NCBI GenBank assembly: GCA_029378245.1
Contig: JARKIF010000024.1
Location: 62,001-126,000 of the forward strand
Direction: 5' to 3'
Origin: Roridomyces roridus
Lineage: Eukaryota; Basidiomycota; Agaricomycetes; Agaricales; Mycenaceae
DNA: 64,000 bases
In this document: positions 11,522 to 23,245 of the stretch, one piece after another
Numbering within the stretch: position 1 is the stretch's first letter
Layout of the letters: every line of letters begins with the position of its first letter
Position numbers and translations under genes: made by a program
The notes under the pieces: generated by a model
The model's input: only the letters and a program-made list of their open reading frames with translations
Told to the model about the DNA's origin: nothing
The model's database searches: none

Positions 11522-14500
11522 TCATTTCAGCCGTCGCTGTGACCCGTGACCGAAGATCCGGTCGAAATAGTACAGTACACCTGTTCTCAAGGGCAGAATA
11601 CCCACTAAAACCCCCCTAATTTTAATCCAGTCATCCGGCAATGAATCTTCTTCCAGCAGAATTCCGCTCCAGGTGTTTAGGACCACCTGTTTATCAAAAC
11701 TCATTTTTCCGAACTTCCTCTTGTCTGTAAGGATCCTATCTCTTTTCAATGCTCCATTTATCATTGTCAGCCAGCGGTTGTGCACTTCGGACTCGCCTAC
11801 TACCTTGTGTGGGTTTCGTATGACCCGATCTACTCTAAGGTTCCAAATTAGATGCCACGCAGTTGATACCAGAATGCTGAAGAGGCGGTCTTTTTGGGGC
11901 ATTGGTTTTCCATTTGTCTTGAACCTTGTCAAGTTGTTACCCAGGATTAGCCCCCAGGTCATTTGCGGCCAATCATTGTACTTCATGTTCCAGGGTTGCT
12001 TTGTGAGCCTCCATACTTTGCCTGTCTCTGGGGCTTGGCATTCTACTGCAATGTGTTCAAGGGTCTCAGGAGTTTTGCACGTTGGGCATATTCCTCGAAT
12101 TTCAGCACCCGGGATGTGGTCCCAGAATTCTCCGACTCTGAATGTGTTGTGGATACACTTCCATAGAAAGTCTCGGGTTTTTATTGGAAATTTATTGTCC
12201 CGCACTGACTTCCAGATTGTCTCGTCAGAGGGGCTGTATTTAAATATTTCGTCTATAGTGGCTCTTACTCTCTCAATATTTATGAAGGTTGTCTTACGGT
12301 GTGGTTTGCTGTACCTCATTTTCAGGATTTTTGTGAATACCGTTTGCGAGCCATGCTGAAGTTGCATGCCAGGATTATTGAACATGATAGCAGATGCTGT
12401 GTCAATTTCAATGTCTTCAAAGTCTTCACCATGGAGTGTAGTTGCCAAATTCTGTTCGGTCTGTTTGAATTGTACCTTATGTGTACGTTCACGCAAGGCA
12501 GCAATAGCTGCTTGAAATACAGGGAAGGCAGGATTGGTCATAAGATTTTCATACTTGATTCAATTCTTTACTAGGACTTCGGGAAGCACTTTGGAACGAG
12601 TGCAGATTAGCAGTTCAGAATTGTGCTCAGTCCGTTGGAGGGCAATAAGCAGGCCTGCAAGCCAGGCTGTATTAGAGTTGAGGGCTATGCTAGAGTCACT
12701 AAAGGTAACATTGAACCTCTCATTTGAATTGGGTGCTTGTGCCATGAGTCCCAGGACACTTGATCTTATTCCAACTTCAATTTTTGGATTGTGGCCCCCT
12801 GCATTCAGGACCTTTGCATATATGTGGATTTCTCTCTTCACTACTTGGGCATCAGGGCAGAACTTTCTCTTAGCCGCAATTCTCTTTGAAAGGTTTTCAT
12901 CTGTGAAGATACGGCACCCACCTGCAACATTTTTCAGGTAAAATTCAGGGTCAAAGGTGAAAATTTTGTTTACTGAAACTTCTGCCTGGTTTGCCTCCTT
13001 GATTTCATCTGTCAGCTTTATTTCATCCTCTTCTCCTGGCTTGTCAAAAACAGGACTCCATTTAGGAGTTAGACTAAACACAAGCATTTTCGCAGTTTTT
13101 ATGCATGCCCCTGGCTCAAGGCACCTTAGTTCATGTCGATCATGTTTACAGTCACTACATGCACAGTTTTTTCTCCCTGAACCATCATTATTGGTAAGGT
13201 GTCTAGTGTTTGAATTCTCCCTATCTGCAATTAGAAGTGCATCTTCAACTAGTTTGACTCCATGGTTTTCCCTCAAACATGGTGCAGATTCTCTCCTTAA
13301 GGCCTTTTTATGGAGCGATGTGGTCCCAGATGGGCATTTTCAACTGGACCTCTTCTTCGATTGCAAGGCCATTGTAAATGAATCCGTGCTTTCTTGCGGA
13401 TTTGATCATTCTTTTTATCTCATGTGGTAGTTTTGTCTGTTTGGAAATCGGGAGGTGAATATTTTGGAGGAAAATGTTGACCGCCATTCCTTCTGGCTTA
13501 TGAATGTAGCTATCTTCCAAGACTCTGATTATAAGCTGGTCAACAAGGAAGCACCACATTGGTCTATCTTCTCCTTGCGTCATGTAGACTTTAAGATTCC
13601 ATAGGTCAATTGCTTCATTTCGGGTTTTAATATCCAAGATATCACGTCCACCATGTGCAATTGGCAGGCGCATGGTATCATGTCCCACTCAAGCCTTTTC
13701 TCCTTCCCAAATAAAGGCATGCAGCTTGCGCTCGAGTGTGTCTTCAATTTCATCTGGCATACTTTGGCATCTTGTTAGATATTGTGTGCGCCCACCAAAA
13801 TGCATGTTGGTGACATGACGCTTCCCTTCTAGCCCGGGGCTTGTACACATCCATCTTGCCACATCCCCATCTATTTTCTCCAGTATTGACGGCCACGGGG
13901 TCATGTAAGTAATTTTATTTCCCAGGAATGCTCCTAGCATTCTGAAACTCTGGCCATCACCAAGAATTAGAATTTTTTCATCAATGAACCCAGAGTCTGG
14001 GTCTTCATTTAGCTTGCGTTGAAGGATTACCTTGGCCCGGTACTCAGCACTTCCAAAGGGGACTACCACTGTTTTTGCTTCATTGAATTTTGCACCTGAG
14101 GCCATTTTCCAAAGATTGAGTATACTCCACAGCTCACTCCAGGAGTCTGAATGTAATAGGTATATTGTTGTGTCATCTGCAAACAGTGACATTAGAAGTC
14201 TCCGGTCAATACCAGGGATTTGGATTCCCTGGAGACTTGACGCCCTTATAAGGCATGCAAGTGGCTCAATTGCTAAGTTGAACAGTAGGCAAGACAGTGG
14301 GTCTCCTTGTCTCACTCCTCTTGTAACAGTGTAGGGGGTACTCAGTTCACCGTTGGTCATTACCGTAGTTTTTGCTCCAGAGTATAGGTTCATGACCATA
14401 TTTATAAAGCGGTCCGGCAGGCGCATGTGTATTAGAACAGTTCGAAGATAGTTGTGGTCAATTTTGTCATATGCTTTTTCTTGGTCCAGTGAGACTAGAA

Positions 14501-16084
14501 TGCCTTGCTCATCGGTGGCATCCGCATAGTCAAGAAGGAATTTGGCTAATTTCACCTGGTCCTCAATTCTTCGGCCCTTCATGAAGCCAGCTTGGTCAGG
14601 ATGTACAAGGGAACCTGCCACATTCATCAGCCGTAAGGAGTAGATTTTGGTCATTAGTTTGTAGTCTGTATTCAGGCAGGTTATGGGGCGGTAGTTTGAA
14701 ACAAATGCTTTGTCGCCTTTTTTGTATATTGGGCACATCCATCCAAGGTGGAAAGATGATCCTTCGTTGAGTCCAAAGGTTTCTATATCACTAAAGAGCT
14801 TCTGCAGGAAGCCAATCACATTGAAAACCTTTTTGCCATTATTGGTGCTCCGATGGTATTTCAGGTCTAACATCTTTCAAACATCTTGTAGAATTCATAG
14901 GGGATGCCATCCATCCCAGCTGCCTTTCCATTATTGGATAGTCTCAGAGCTTCACGGACACTGTCCTCAGTGAACTCGGTATCTATCTTTTTAAACTCAT
15001 CTTCTGATAGGTGCACATCACACGAGTTTAATGTTACATTTGTTGCAAAGACTTGATCATATGCATCTGGTTTCTCCTTTTCTTGTAATGTTTCATGGTA
15101 GTTTCGGGCCAGTTCTGCCATTGACTTGGAGCTTGTCTCATACTGTGCACGTGGCTCTGCCTGACTGTTCTTTCGAAACTTGAATATTGATTCTTTTGGC
15201 TTGTAGCCATGTGAAGACTTTGTCCAGTTCTTCGTTTGGAGAGATTCACCCTCAATTTGGAATTGAGCTTCACGGAGCTCCCTCTTCTTAGCTGCACGCT
15301 CATCAACTGCACTCTGAATCTTACTGTCCAGTAAGTAGGCGGACATGTTTCTCTCTTCCAGTGGGATTGTTTCATCGTGAATAATCAAGCGCAGTTGCAC
15401 CTTCCATGTGTGTATCTGACGGTCTAGGTCACCTTCAACGAAACGTGTGCAATGTTGTCCATGCTCTGTTATCATACTTTTGAGATCATGACTGATTGTC
15501 TGAATGTTCAGGTCAGATGCTCGATTTTTCTTTTCTAAGTTCTCCAGTTTCTCTTCCGCTTCGAGGCCTAGTTCATTTACTTTGTCCATAAATTTATTTA
15601 AGGTTAGCAGGTAGAGTGGAAGCACCCATCGGCCTTTTCCTTGTAGATTTTCGCGCCTGGGGCAATATTCGACAGTGACTAGTAGATGGTCAGATTTGAC
15701 TGCATGTCTGTGGATGCCCCAATTTCTATAATGGTGTCCCGTGCCGCTAGCAATACACAGTCTGTCAAGACGTGAATACGAGAGATGAAGTTCCCCAGTT
15801 TGGGCATCAGTCCGCTTCTGGATACAGGTATAGTCTCTTCTATCTGGGAAAGTGGATCTCCATCCATCCTCTAGGCGGAGGAGATCTTTAAGTCGCTTCC
15901 ACGTGTTAGGTACAGGGTCATCAATTCCGGAGTTACGGTCTTGCCTTCTTCCACAAAATTCCAGTCACCCAGTGAGTCATTGGGTACTGGGATGTCTTTA
16001 TTCTTTGCCCAGATTTCCCATAGTTGAATCCACAATATGGTTCGTTCTTTTTGGGTATTGGGTGCATACACATTCAATATAACC
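11522..16084 (-). pseudogene. LINE ORF2 remnant: endonuclease, reverse transcriptase, RNase H-like, zinc motif
   Basis: Read on the minus strand from 16084. Endonuclease C-terminal half: LNVYAPNTQKERTILW and GDWNFVEEG, then frameshifts, then HLSRIDRLCIASGT and a final 'SDHLLVTVEYCPR...GKGRWVLPLYLL'. Reverse transcriptase (about 14900-13700): NNGKAAGMDGIPYEFYK, NYRPITCLNTDYKLMTKI, ILVSLDQEKAYDKIDHNYL, GVRQGDPLSCLLFNLAIEPL and the catalytic LMSLFADDTTIYL. RNase H-like section at 13276-12560 with FTDGS-type sequence decayed. C-terminal section at 12541-11522 with KTRDFLWKCIHNTFRVGEFW and the cysteine/histidine pattern CPTCKTPETLEHIAVEC (zf-RVT). The pieces lie in different frames (breaks near 14870, 13690, 13280 and 12550), so ORF2 is dead although the polymerase motifs are preserved. 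Confidence 0.85.
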
Positions 16085-16680
16085 TTAATTTTAGTGCCGA
16101 GCGAACAAACTTGTCAGTCTTTACATTACGCGGGGGTTTATTCTTCCGCCGAATTTCTGCATTAATTGACTCCCAGTTGTAGACCATAATGTCGTCTTGT
16201 GAATCTTGTATCTGCCCAGTGGGCCTATTTGAATTTCGATTTGGAGGTTCTTCAGAGTCTGAGACCTCATTGATTGCACGCTTCTTCCCTCTGGGTCGGG
16301 CATCGACCGCCACTCCACTTTCAACACTCGACACAGAAGAAGATGATGAACCACTTGCGTTTGCGGCATTATGGCCATCACTCTCCCTAACTGGAGACAG
16401 CCATGGAGAGTGACTTGATGTTACCACATTTGCCAGGGTTCGTGGTGTGAGCTCTTCACTTGTCTCTGCGGTAGCCAGAGCCACCGAACTACTACAGGCA
16501 GGGTCGCGCAAAGGTAAGTCAGGGCTAGGCCCCGTATCACCCCAACTCTTGCTGTGGGAGCACTGCTCCGGACTCACGAGCCGCAAGCACTCGCATGAGG
16601 GCTGTACCACGTCCTCAAAACCCTCCCGTGCACCAGGAGGGCCCTCGGTACGAAAATCGGTTTCATTTGGTTGTGTCTGC

Positions 16681-18067
16681 TAGTGATGTCAAAGTTCGGT
16701 TCGGTTCGAGTTCGGGGCCTCTTTGGCTGAACTCTGAACCTGAACTTCAGGTTCGGTTCGGCAAAACCATGAACTCCGAACCTGAACTCCAGTAGGGCTG
16801 CGGACCCGAACCGTAACGGTGACGGCCGTCAAATTGACGGCACGAAACGGCTGACAGCCGACCCGTACCCGTCCCGTCAACCTGGGTCGAACATCTCTGA
16901 CGGGTCGGTTCGGCATCAAAAACGGCCGTCACGGTAGACGGTTCGGCTGACTCAGTCACGTGTCATCATTTCGAGGTGGATCACAACACAGTTGGACTTT
17001 CAACATACCAGAAGTATTCCCTGCAAATCTGCAAGGGTTCAGTAGTATTTGTATTATGAGGAACGGCTGTTGACTGCAAGTCCGAGTGCGACTGATCATC
17101 GGCAATCAGTCTTTCCAAATCGGGAGGCCTCCGACTCAAGAACGCACTTGGAAACATTCCCAATTTACAGGTTATTTACCACATGAAAACATTCACAAGT
17201 GCTATCCGGCCTCAATGAAAGCTGAAATCAAACAGCGAGTGCGCAATCAGTCATCACAGTGTACAATATAGGTTGACTCCCACCTAGGATGATTTTGGAT
17301 GTCATGGCCGACGATCGCCGAAGAGGGCAGGTGCCAAGGAGATGCCAATCTAGTCCTGATTTATTACCTCCGGACTGCCACCCGTCGACGGCCGTGACGG
17401 CCGATTTTTGACGGGGTCACGACGGTATACGGCCCGTCAACGACGGTACCGTCAGATTCTGTTTCAGGAGCCTGACGGGTCGGTTCGGGATGCCGTCGAC
17501 GGGCGGCCGTCAAGCCGTCACGTACGGTTCGGGTCCGCAGCTCTAAACTCCAGTTCAGGTTCGGTTCAGGTTCGAACTGAGTTCAAACCTCCCGCGCTTC
17601 ACCAAGGTTCAATTCAAATTTGGGCCACTGTAAACTGTTCAAGAAAGCATGTAGTAAGTGTGTTCAACCCCATAACATGTCTCCGCACCTTTTGAGAGAG
17701 TTAAAAGCCCTAAATGGGTTGCATCAGCGTGATCACAAGCGCGTGATGGCCCATCAACTCTCAATAAACATGTTTGCACTGGGGCCTGACGGTTACGAGG
17801 AAAATCCTGTCTCATTTTGCCCACTGAGAAAGTGAGTACAGTCAAGATCTGTTCAAAAAGTGGGCCAAATCATGAGAAAATCATCAAAAACAGCCAGTTT
17901 CAGGTTCAAGTTCAGTTCGGGTTCGAACTTTCCGGTGACGGCTGAACCTCGAACCTGAACTTCAGGTTCGGTTCAAACATACGCTGAGTTTTGAACCTGA
18001 ACTTCGTGTTCAGTTTGGTTCGGTTCGAGTTCGAACCGTCTATTCGAACCGGACTTAGACAACACTA
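16681..18067. mobile_element. hAT-like non-autonomous element (outer), 1387 bp with nested copy
   Basis: Flanked by the exact 8-bp duplication GTGTCTGC (16673-16680 and 18068-18075). Its ends are imperfect inverted repeats: left TAGTGATGTCAAAGTTCGG, right (reverse complement) TAGTGTTGTCTAAGTCCGG. The 8-bp target duplication and TAGTG termini fit the hAT superfamily. No transposase is present, so this is a MITE-type derivative. Subterminal regions are built of repeated GAACCTGAACTTCAGGTTC-type palindromes, as expected for transposase binding sites. Removal restores the LINE ORF1 start codon and reading frame, so it inserted after the LINE. About 630 bp are its own; the rest is the inner element. 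Confidence 0.85.
16793..17545. mobile_element. hAT-like MITE (inner), nested in the outer element, 753 bp
   Basis: Flanked by the exact 8-bp duplication AACTCCAG (16785-16792 and 17546-17553). Its 23-bp terminal inverted repeats differ by one base: left begins TAGGGCTGCGGACCCGAACC, right (reverse complement) TAGAGCTGCGGACCCGAACC. Subterminal sequence is rich in ACGGCCGTCA and GACGGGTCGGTTCGG motifs. No coding potential. Because it lies inside the outer hAT-like element, which lies inside the LINE, the order of insertion is LINE, then outer element, then this one. Confidence 0.9.
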
Positions 18068-18695
18068 GTGTCTGCATATTTGGTGGGTGCGATTTAGGAC
18101 CGCCGTCCGGGTGCGGCTCTTGTCAGTGTTGACAATGCTGCACAATTGCTTGGTTCTTTCACAGATATGGCAGGGGAAGAAGAGTTAAATGCAGCAAATC
18201 CCCTTCAAACCGTGTATTTTTATTGGAATCAAGTGGGTGCCTGCATAATGGATCTTGAAATCAAAGCTACCCATAGTCGGACCACTCTCCAAACTCGGAA
18301 GAACAGAATCTAGATATATAAATTTAAAGTAGACATTACAAATAAACTCTCGTGTCTACGGGACTAAGCCGCCTCGGAAGTCACGTGATTTGATCCGGCC
18401 ATCAGGATGCCCAGCCGCATCCGGTTAGAATGGAAGGGGAGGGAAGTGGGAGGTGTGGATGGGTGGCCACAGGGTTTATCCGCAGAGAAGATGAATGTTT
18501 GGAGGGCTCACCGGGCTGAATGCAGGCATGTAACGAGCGGCGGACCGCGGTAGTCGTGGGGTACACATGGTCCGTGCGTGGATACCGATGGTTATCGATA
18601 ACTTGAAGGGTCGTCGACGTGGCATTTCAATCCGGGTCCCCGGGTCCGTCGTTGGGTCGGGGTCGTAGAGGTAGCGGCACCAGCACCTGGGGCAA

Positions 18696-18776
18696 TGATA
18701 CATCACCCTTGGTCCCCGACCAACTGTGCCGTGATGTATCATTCTCGGTCGTTGGCCAAGGTCCGTGATATATCAC
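18696..18776. repeat. Array 1 of 12-bp TGATRYATCA palindromes, about 34-bp period
   Basis: Palindromic sites at 18696-18707 (ATGATACATCAC), 18731-18742 (GTGATGTATCAT) and 18765-18776 (GTGATATATCAC) are spaced 35 and 34 bp apart. The spacers carry GACCAA or TTGGTC in both orientations. The regular spacing suggests repeated protein-binding sites or a decayed tandem repeat; a matching array lies near 22.6 kb. Confidence 0.6.
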
Positions 18777-21700
18777 GGTTGGTCATCCGGTGCCACCCCA
18801 ATCCGGCTAACTTTGCCAAGTCTACAGCGAGCATGGTGTCGTCGTCACTGGCGTCCACGACGAGAACGATGCATCCCTTTTGGGAAGAGGATGACATAAG
18901 GTTTTAGAAATTGATGCTCGATGATCAAGCACGCTGGCCGTCCCCATCAACGAGGAGCATCCACACTCCATCTATAAATTGAATAAAATCCCGTAAAATC
19001 TGATAAAATTGGAGAGGGTAGTGACTGGACAGAATGGCTCATTCAACTGGTGTACACGACCTCACGATGCAAGGACTAGCATTTATCTGGGCACCCGATT
19101 GACCACCTACAATGCACATACTTACCCTGCCCGCACGCGCCATTGACCTCACCGACCCACCGCGCGTCTATCCGTATCTGTCTCTCACGCGTGCGTGTAG
19201 GTCATGGTACATCGACTCCGTATCGAGATCCTCTCGCGCGCTCGGCCTAAGACCGTGGCTCGAGCTCACCGAGTACCCAACAGGAGGCTAACACTGCAAT
19301 GAGGGGAGGATGAAGTGCCCTCGTCACCCACAGTCGCAGCCTCGAGAGCATTGGGCCCTGCGTGGTCGGCGGGTGGTGGGGAATACATCTCCCGTGCAGC
19401 CGCAGCTCCCGATGGATGCAGATACGCTGCTCTTTCGATCGGCCTCAGCCTGCGGAAGGCGTGCCAATACCTGGCGGTAGTGGCAGCTGCAGCGGCATCG
19501 ACGCTGCAGCTACACACACGTGGTCACAGCCTCCAATGGGAGGATTTGGAAGAGGGTGTTTGTGCATGGAGCGCATGGGACGATGTGACGGCTGAGTGTG
19601 AGCAAGGGGATGGGGACTGGGACTGGTGCGCTGGTGTAGGAGGTGTAGCTACGTGCATCCTGGCTTTGGGATGTGTGTAACGGCAGAGCAAATGGGCGTT
19701 GTCGGGCTTGCATGCAGCGGACGGCAGTCAAGTCCAGGGCAGTCTGCGAGCGAGGCAGACCCAGGGCGTCGTCGGAGGAGTGAGCTGGAGGTGAGACTGG
19801 TGCTTTTGAGAGGAGGGCGAGTGAGTGGCAACGACATGGCACCGGGCACGACCTTGGGATGGGAGTAGCTTGCTTCATCGCAGTAAGTGAAGCTCAGATG
19901 GTCCCGCCGAGTGCCTATGGGTGAGACTCCGCGTACGGGACCCAGCGAGCCTCAGTTACTCGACAGCCGCATATTCCGATTCCCTGAGCAAGAGTCAGCT
20001 CTCTAGCGTTAAAAACAGCCCAGAATTCTCGGTTCGGTGTTGTATAGATTGTCTGGAGTGCGCTAGACCATATTCCGGCCAGGTTTGGTCGGTATGGCGG
20101 AGCTCAGCGCAAGGAGACGTGGCAGACATTGACACGGCTCTGGCCACCGAAGCCAAGACCTGGGCAGGCTAAAAGACGCACCGTACTCCCAGAATACAGT
20201 TTTAATCCATCTCCAAGAGTTTTGAGGCATTGGAGGCGACGTACGGCACACAGGAAGGCGAGGATGGTGGTGGGAGGAGAGCTGATGGCAGAAGTACAGC
20301 CACAAAATGGCCATTTCTGGACCACTCCGTTCAACTCGCATCCCTTCGTATCCCACCAAAACGTTCTGAATTCGCTAACGGCACCCGTCACTCGTCTCAG
20401 AACTGCCTCAAGAACTGGAGAGAGCTTGGGGACTTGCAAAAATCCACTGTCCAGTATCAGGATAAGTCAAAATTGCAGACAAATGGCCTCGGCAACAGGT
20501 CCAGCGATTTTTTATGGCGCCAGAGTCGTTTCCACGGGGTGTATGTTGCTCGTCTGATGAATGCCTGATATATTTTGTCGTCAGAATGTGTACCAATAGA
20601 AACGAGGTTCACTTGCAATTAGTGCCACCTTCTAACATATATTACTTTTGCTACGCAGCGATGCGTTCTTATCGGCACCGGTGGGCATCATCTACTCACT
20701 TGAAAGATGTATTTTCAACTCAGGAGTTCGAAATTCTGGAGTGTCAAAAATCAGGTTTGAACTAAATGGATTCTATCTCGAGACCTTTATCGCGGATGTA
20801 GGTCAACGAAGCAAGAAACGGGCTCCCGTGGATAATCAGAAAATGAGGATACAAGTTGTCCGGAGATTGGTTGAGTGTGAGGAAAGATATAAGCCACACA
20901 TTTATGGGTGGTCGGTAAGCGTGTGGTAGCATCAACGAGAACCAATGCGCTTGAAGGTTGGTTTCGAGCACTTTGGGGTTCCACTCTTCAACTCATGTTG
21001 GAATTTTGTTTATATCAATTCAATTCACCTCTGTATTGGTCCAGAAAGGTGTGTGAATGAATACTGAGCTCACCAAGGCCGTTTATTTCACGAAAATGTG
21101 TTGAAGCAGGGTAGATCAAAGGTGTTTGCAGAGATTCTGGTCTGCCCCCTCGTTTGTGAGAGATCCCGGGGCATCGAGTCAATGTATTATGCAACCCGAA
21201 AGCACAGTTCTTACAGGGGACTGCCTGAACGCTGAAAAGTCACAATCGGGCCGTCGGGGTTTGCTTCGGCAGTTCCGGCATGACAGCGGCTAGCTGTCCC
21301 TGGCAACCGCATCGTGTCAAATTGATGTCAAATGTGGCGATGCCGCGGCTGCCGAAGCGATATAATGCGATTCAATCTCGATTCTGGCCCTCCTTTCCAT
21401 GGAACTCACATGTCACAAGAGAAGATTAAGATGGATTCAACTCCACATTGTCCGAATACATTATATTGTGACTGCGTACAGAGCGAGCAATGGAGGAAAG
21501 GATGGAGAGGGTCAGCCAAAGAGGCACGGGCTGTCCATGGGAGATGGACGAGCGGAAGGGAACAGGAACGGGAGGCCATGAACAGGAGGTCATTGGAGGA
21601 GAAGCAGGTTTGGAGCGCAGCCAAGGTGCTTCCAGACGCACCCGATGCTGATGGTGCGATTGGCGCATTCGAGGGGAAGCGGCGGGGTATAAGCGGGATA

Positions 21701-22115
21701 ACTAGTGGGAGGAGCAAGGTTGTCGTACTGAGCGGAGAAGAACGACGAGCACCCCGGGTGGACCGAATCCGAGTCTCTCCATAATCGAGTGGCATCGCAT
21801 TTGTCGTCCTGGAATCCGTATGAGGAGGGTCAACAATAACAGAGCAGGGAGGGAAACAGCGGGAGAAGAGGGGTAGAGGGGACCAGGGCCAGGAGAGAGC
21901 CCAAACGGCAGAGACGAGCTGACGATATGCACGCAAATCCAAGTATCACAGGGTATATGATACGCAGACCACAGCAACGGACACCGAGCACGATGTAGGG
22001 ATGTGGGAGAGGGGTGAAGGTCCAAAATCCGGTGCTGGCCAAGGGTGGGGAGCCGGCCCGATGAGAAGGGCACAAATTGAGCGGGGTATCACGGCTGAAA
22101 GACTACTCGTACGCA

Positions 22116-22253
22116 CCTGAGTCTCCGGACTCCTCATTCCAACATATCCATGCCTGCGCGCCTCCAGTTACAAGCCCGATGGCCCCGATATTGGCGCGGA
22201 ACGAGGCCAGTGCTCCGAATAATGCCAGGCTGTGTACGAGCATTTGAGCCATT
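22116..22253 (-). other. Possible exon of a membrane protein
   Basis: Minus-strand reading MAQMLVHSLALFGALASF then ANIGAIGLVTGGAQAW ends at a plausible GT donor after the codons for SGDS. It would form one or two membrane helices. No family was recognised and the downstream exons are not clear, so it may be a relic. Confidence 0.2.
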
Positions 22254-22548
22254 GAAGAGCGGATTTAGCGGCGTGTATGCATCGATTCCGTGTTGAAGGG
22301 TAGGTGTACCGAATTAGAGGAGCAGGAGCCCGGAGGAAGGGAGGAGGAGCAAGCCCAATGGAGGGAGGAAGCGAGGGAGGGTGATCGTAGCATGCGTAAA
22401 CAAACTACCTAATTGAGCGAGAAGGCGGGCCGCCCTCGTGCACGGACCATCAGCCGCGATCAGGCGCCCGGGCAGCGAGCGGGGGAGCGCATGAGAGGGC
22501 ACGCGCCAAGCAGGGCTGCCGCATTGGGCTGGTACCACACGACCAAGT

Positions 22549-22631
22549 GTGATGCATCACGTAGTTTGGCCACTGACCGATGGTGATGCATCACGGTCGA
22601 GTGGGTCAACGACCAAACCGTGATACATCAG
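22549..22631. repeat. Array 2 of 12-bp TGATRYATCA palindromes
   Basis: Perfect palindromes GTGATGCATCAC at 22549-22560 and 22583-22594, 34 bp apart, plus GTGATACATCAG at 22620-22631. Spacers again contain CGACCAA, TTTGGCC and GGTCAACGACCAA. It resembles array 1, about 3.8 kb away. Confidence 0.6.
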
Positions 22632-23069
22632 AACCCCGTATAAGCCTGGTAGCGGAGGTGGGAGAGTAGGGGCCAAAGGCCATTGTGCCGAGCACAGAGA
22701 TAATCATATAATTGGGCATGAAAGCCAGGGCATATATCGCCCACGAGCGTAGCGAGCGCTCGTTGCCAACATGGCTTTGGCACGACACAGGGTGGGGGCT
22801 CCCGCATGGTGTCGGCCTGGCTACTTCCTCGCCGCGAGGAAGAGCTCTCCATTGACTTTGGGCCACTCATGCTCGCGCGGTAATGATCATGGTGGTCCGG
22901 ATCAAGGAGTCCCCTGTCACATTCCTCAGTAGCCCCGGTCGCTCCTGTCAGCCAACTACCACTACTACCTCCGGCAAGTTCAAATTGCAGGGCGGTGCCG
23001 GGGTTCGATATGGGTACCCGTGGCGGCACCTCATAATCACGCCCCGGCGCGCGCATTCAGGCATCAGCA

Positions 23070-23245
23070 ACTTGACAACTTCCACTTTTGCATCTTTTCT
23101 GGCTTTTTGGAAGCCAAAAAGAGCCAAAAGTGCAAAAGAGGAAAAAGCATCTGACACTTTTTAAAGCTAGGTCCGTTTGCGTAAAAAAGTGCTTTTTCAT
23201 CGCAGAAAAGCAGCTTGGTCCCACCAAAAGCACTCTGAAAAGCTC
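23070..23245. repeat. A/T-rich hairpin sequence
   Basis: Contains the inverted pair GGCTTTTTGG / CCAAAAAGAGCC around 23107-23130 and repeated phrases such as AAAAAGTGCTTTTT and GCAGAAAAGCAGC. A similar A-rich phrase set (AAAAGTGG, GCAGAAAAGC) recurs at about 24590-24730. I could not define ends or a target duplication, so a MITE relic is only a possibility. Confidence 0.35.

Larger units (their letters stand above)
16085..18077 (-). pseudogene. LINE ORF1 remnant, interrupted by a hAT-like element
   Basis: If the 16681-18067 insertion and one 8-bp target copy are removed, a continuous frame starts at ATG 18077 with MQTQPNETDFRTEGPPGARE and continues through a serine-rich, low-complexity region (SGSSSSSVSSVESG), a basic patch (RPRGKKRAI) and an acidic SEEPPNR segment to SALKLRLY at 16074. 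This looks like a Tad-type ORF1, an RNA-binding Gag-like protein, but no zinc knuckle is left. The frame runs straight into the middle of the endonuclease domain (LNVYAPN), so the ORF1 C-terminus and the endonuclease N-terminus have been deleted. Confidence 0.6.
11156..18300 (-). mobile_element. Degenerate Tad/L1-like LINE (non-LTR retrotransposon)
   Basis: Minus-strand element with the order ORF1 remnant, apurinic-type endonuclease remnant, reverse transcriptase, RNase H-like/C-terminal domain with a cysteine motif, 3' untranslated region, and an 18-nt poly(A) seen as T-run 11156-11173 on the plus strand. Every section carries frameshifts, and the N-terminal half of the endonuclease is missing. 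ORF1 is split by a hAT-like element. The 5' boundary is uncertain; 18300 is a guess based on where ORF1 starts (18077) plus a short leader. I could not find a target-site duplication. A copy this broken cannot move on its own. Confidence 0.85.

Noticed and set aside
11145..16690. Target-site duplication for the LINE
   Set aside because: GTGTCTGTTATTGAA beside the poly(A) resembles GTGTCTGC near 16673, but that copy is the target duplication of the hAT-like element, so no LINE duplication was claimed.
19315..19680. 121-codon alanine-rich plus-strand frame
   Set aside because: Low-complexity composition, no homologous motif, and an equally long antisense frame.
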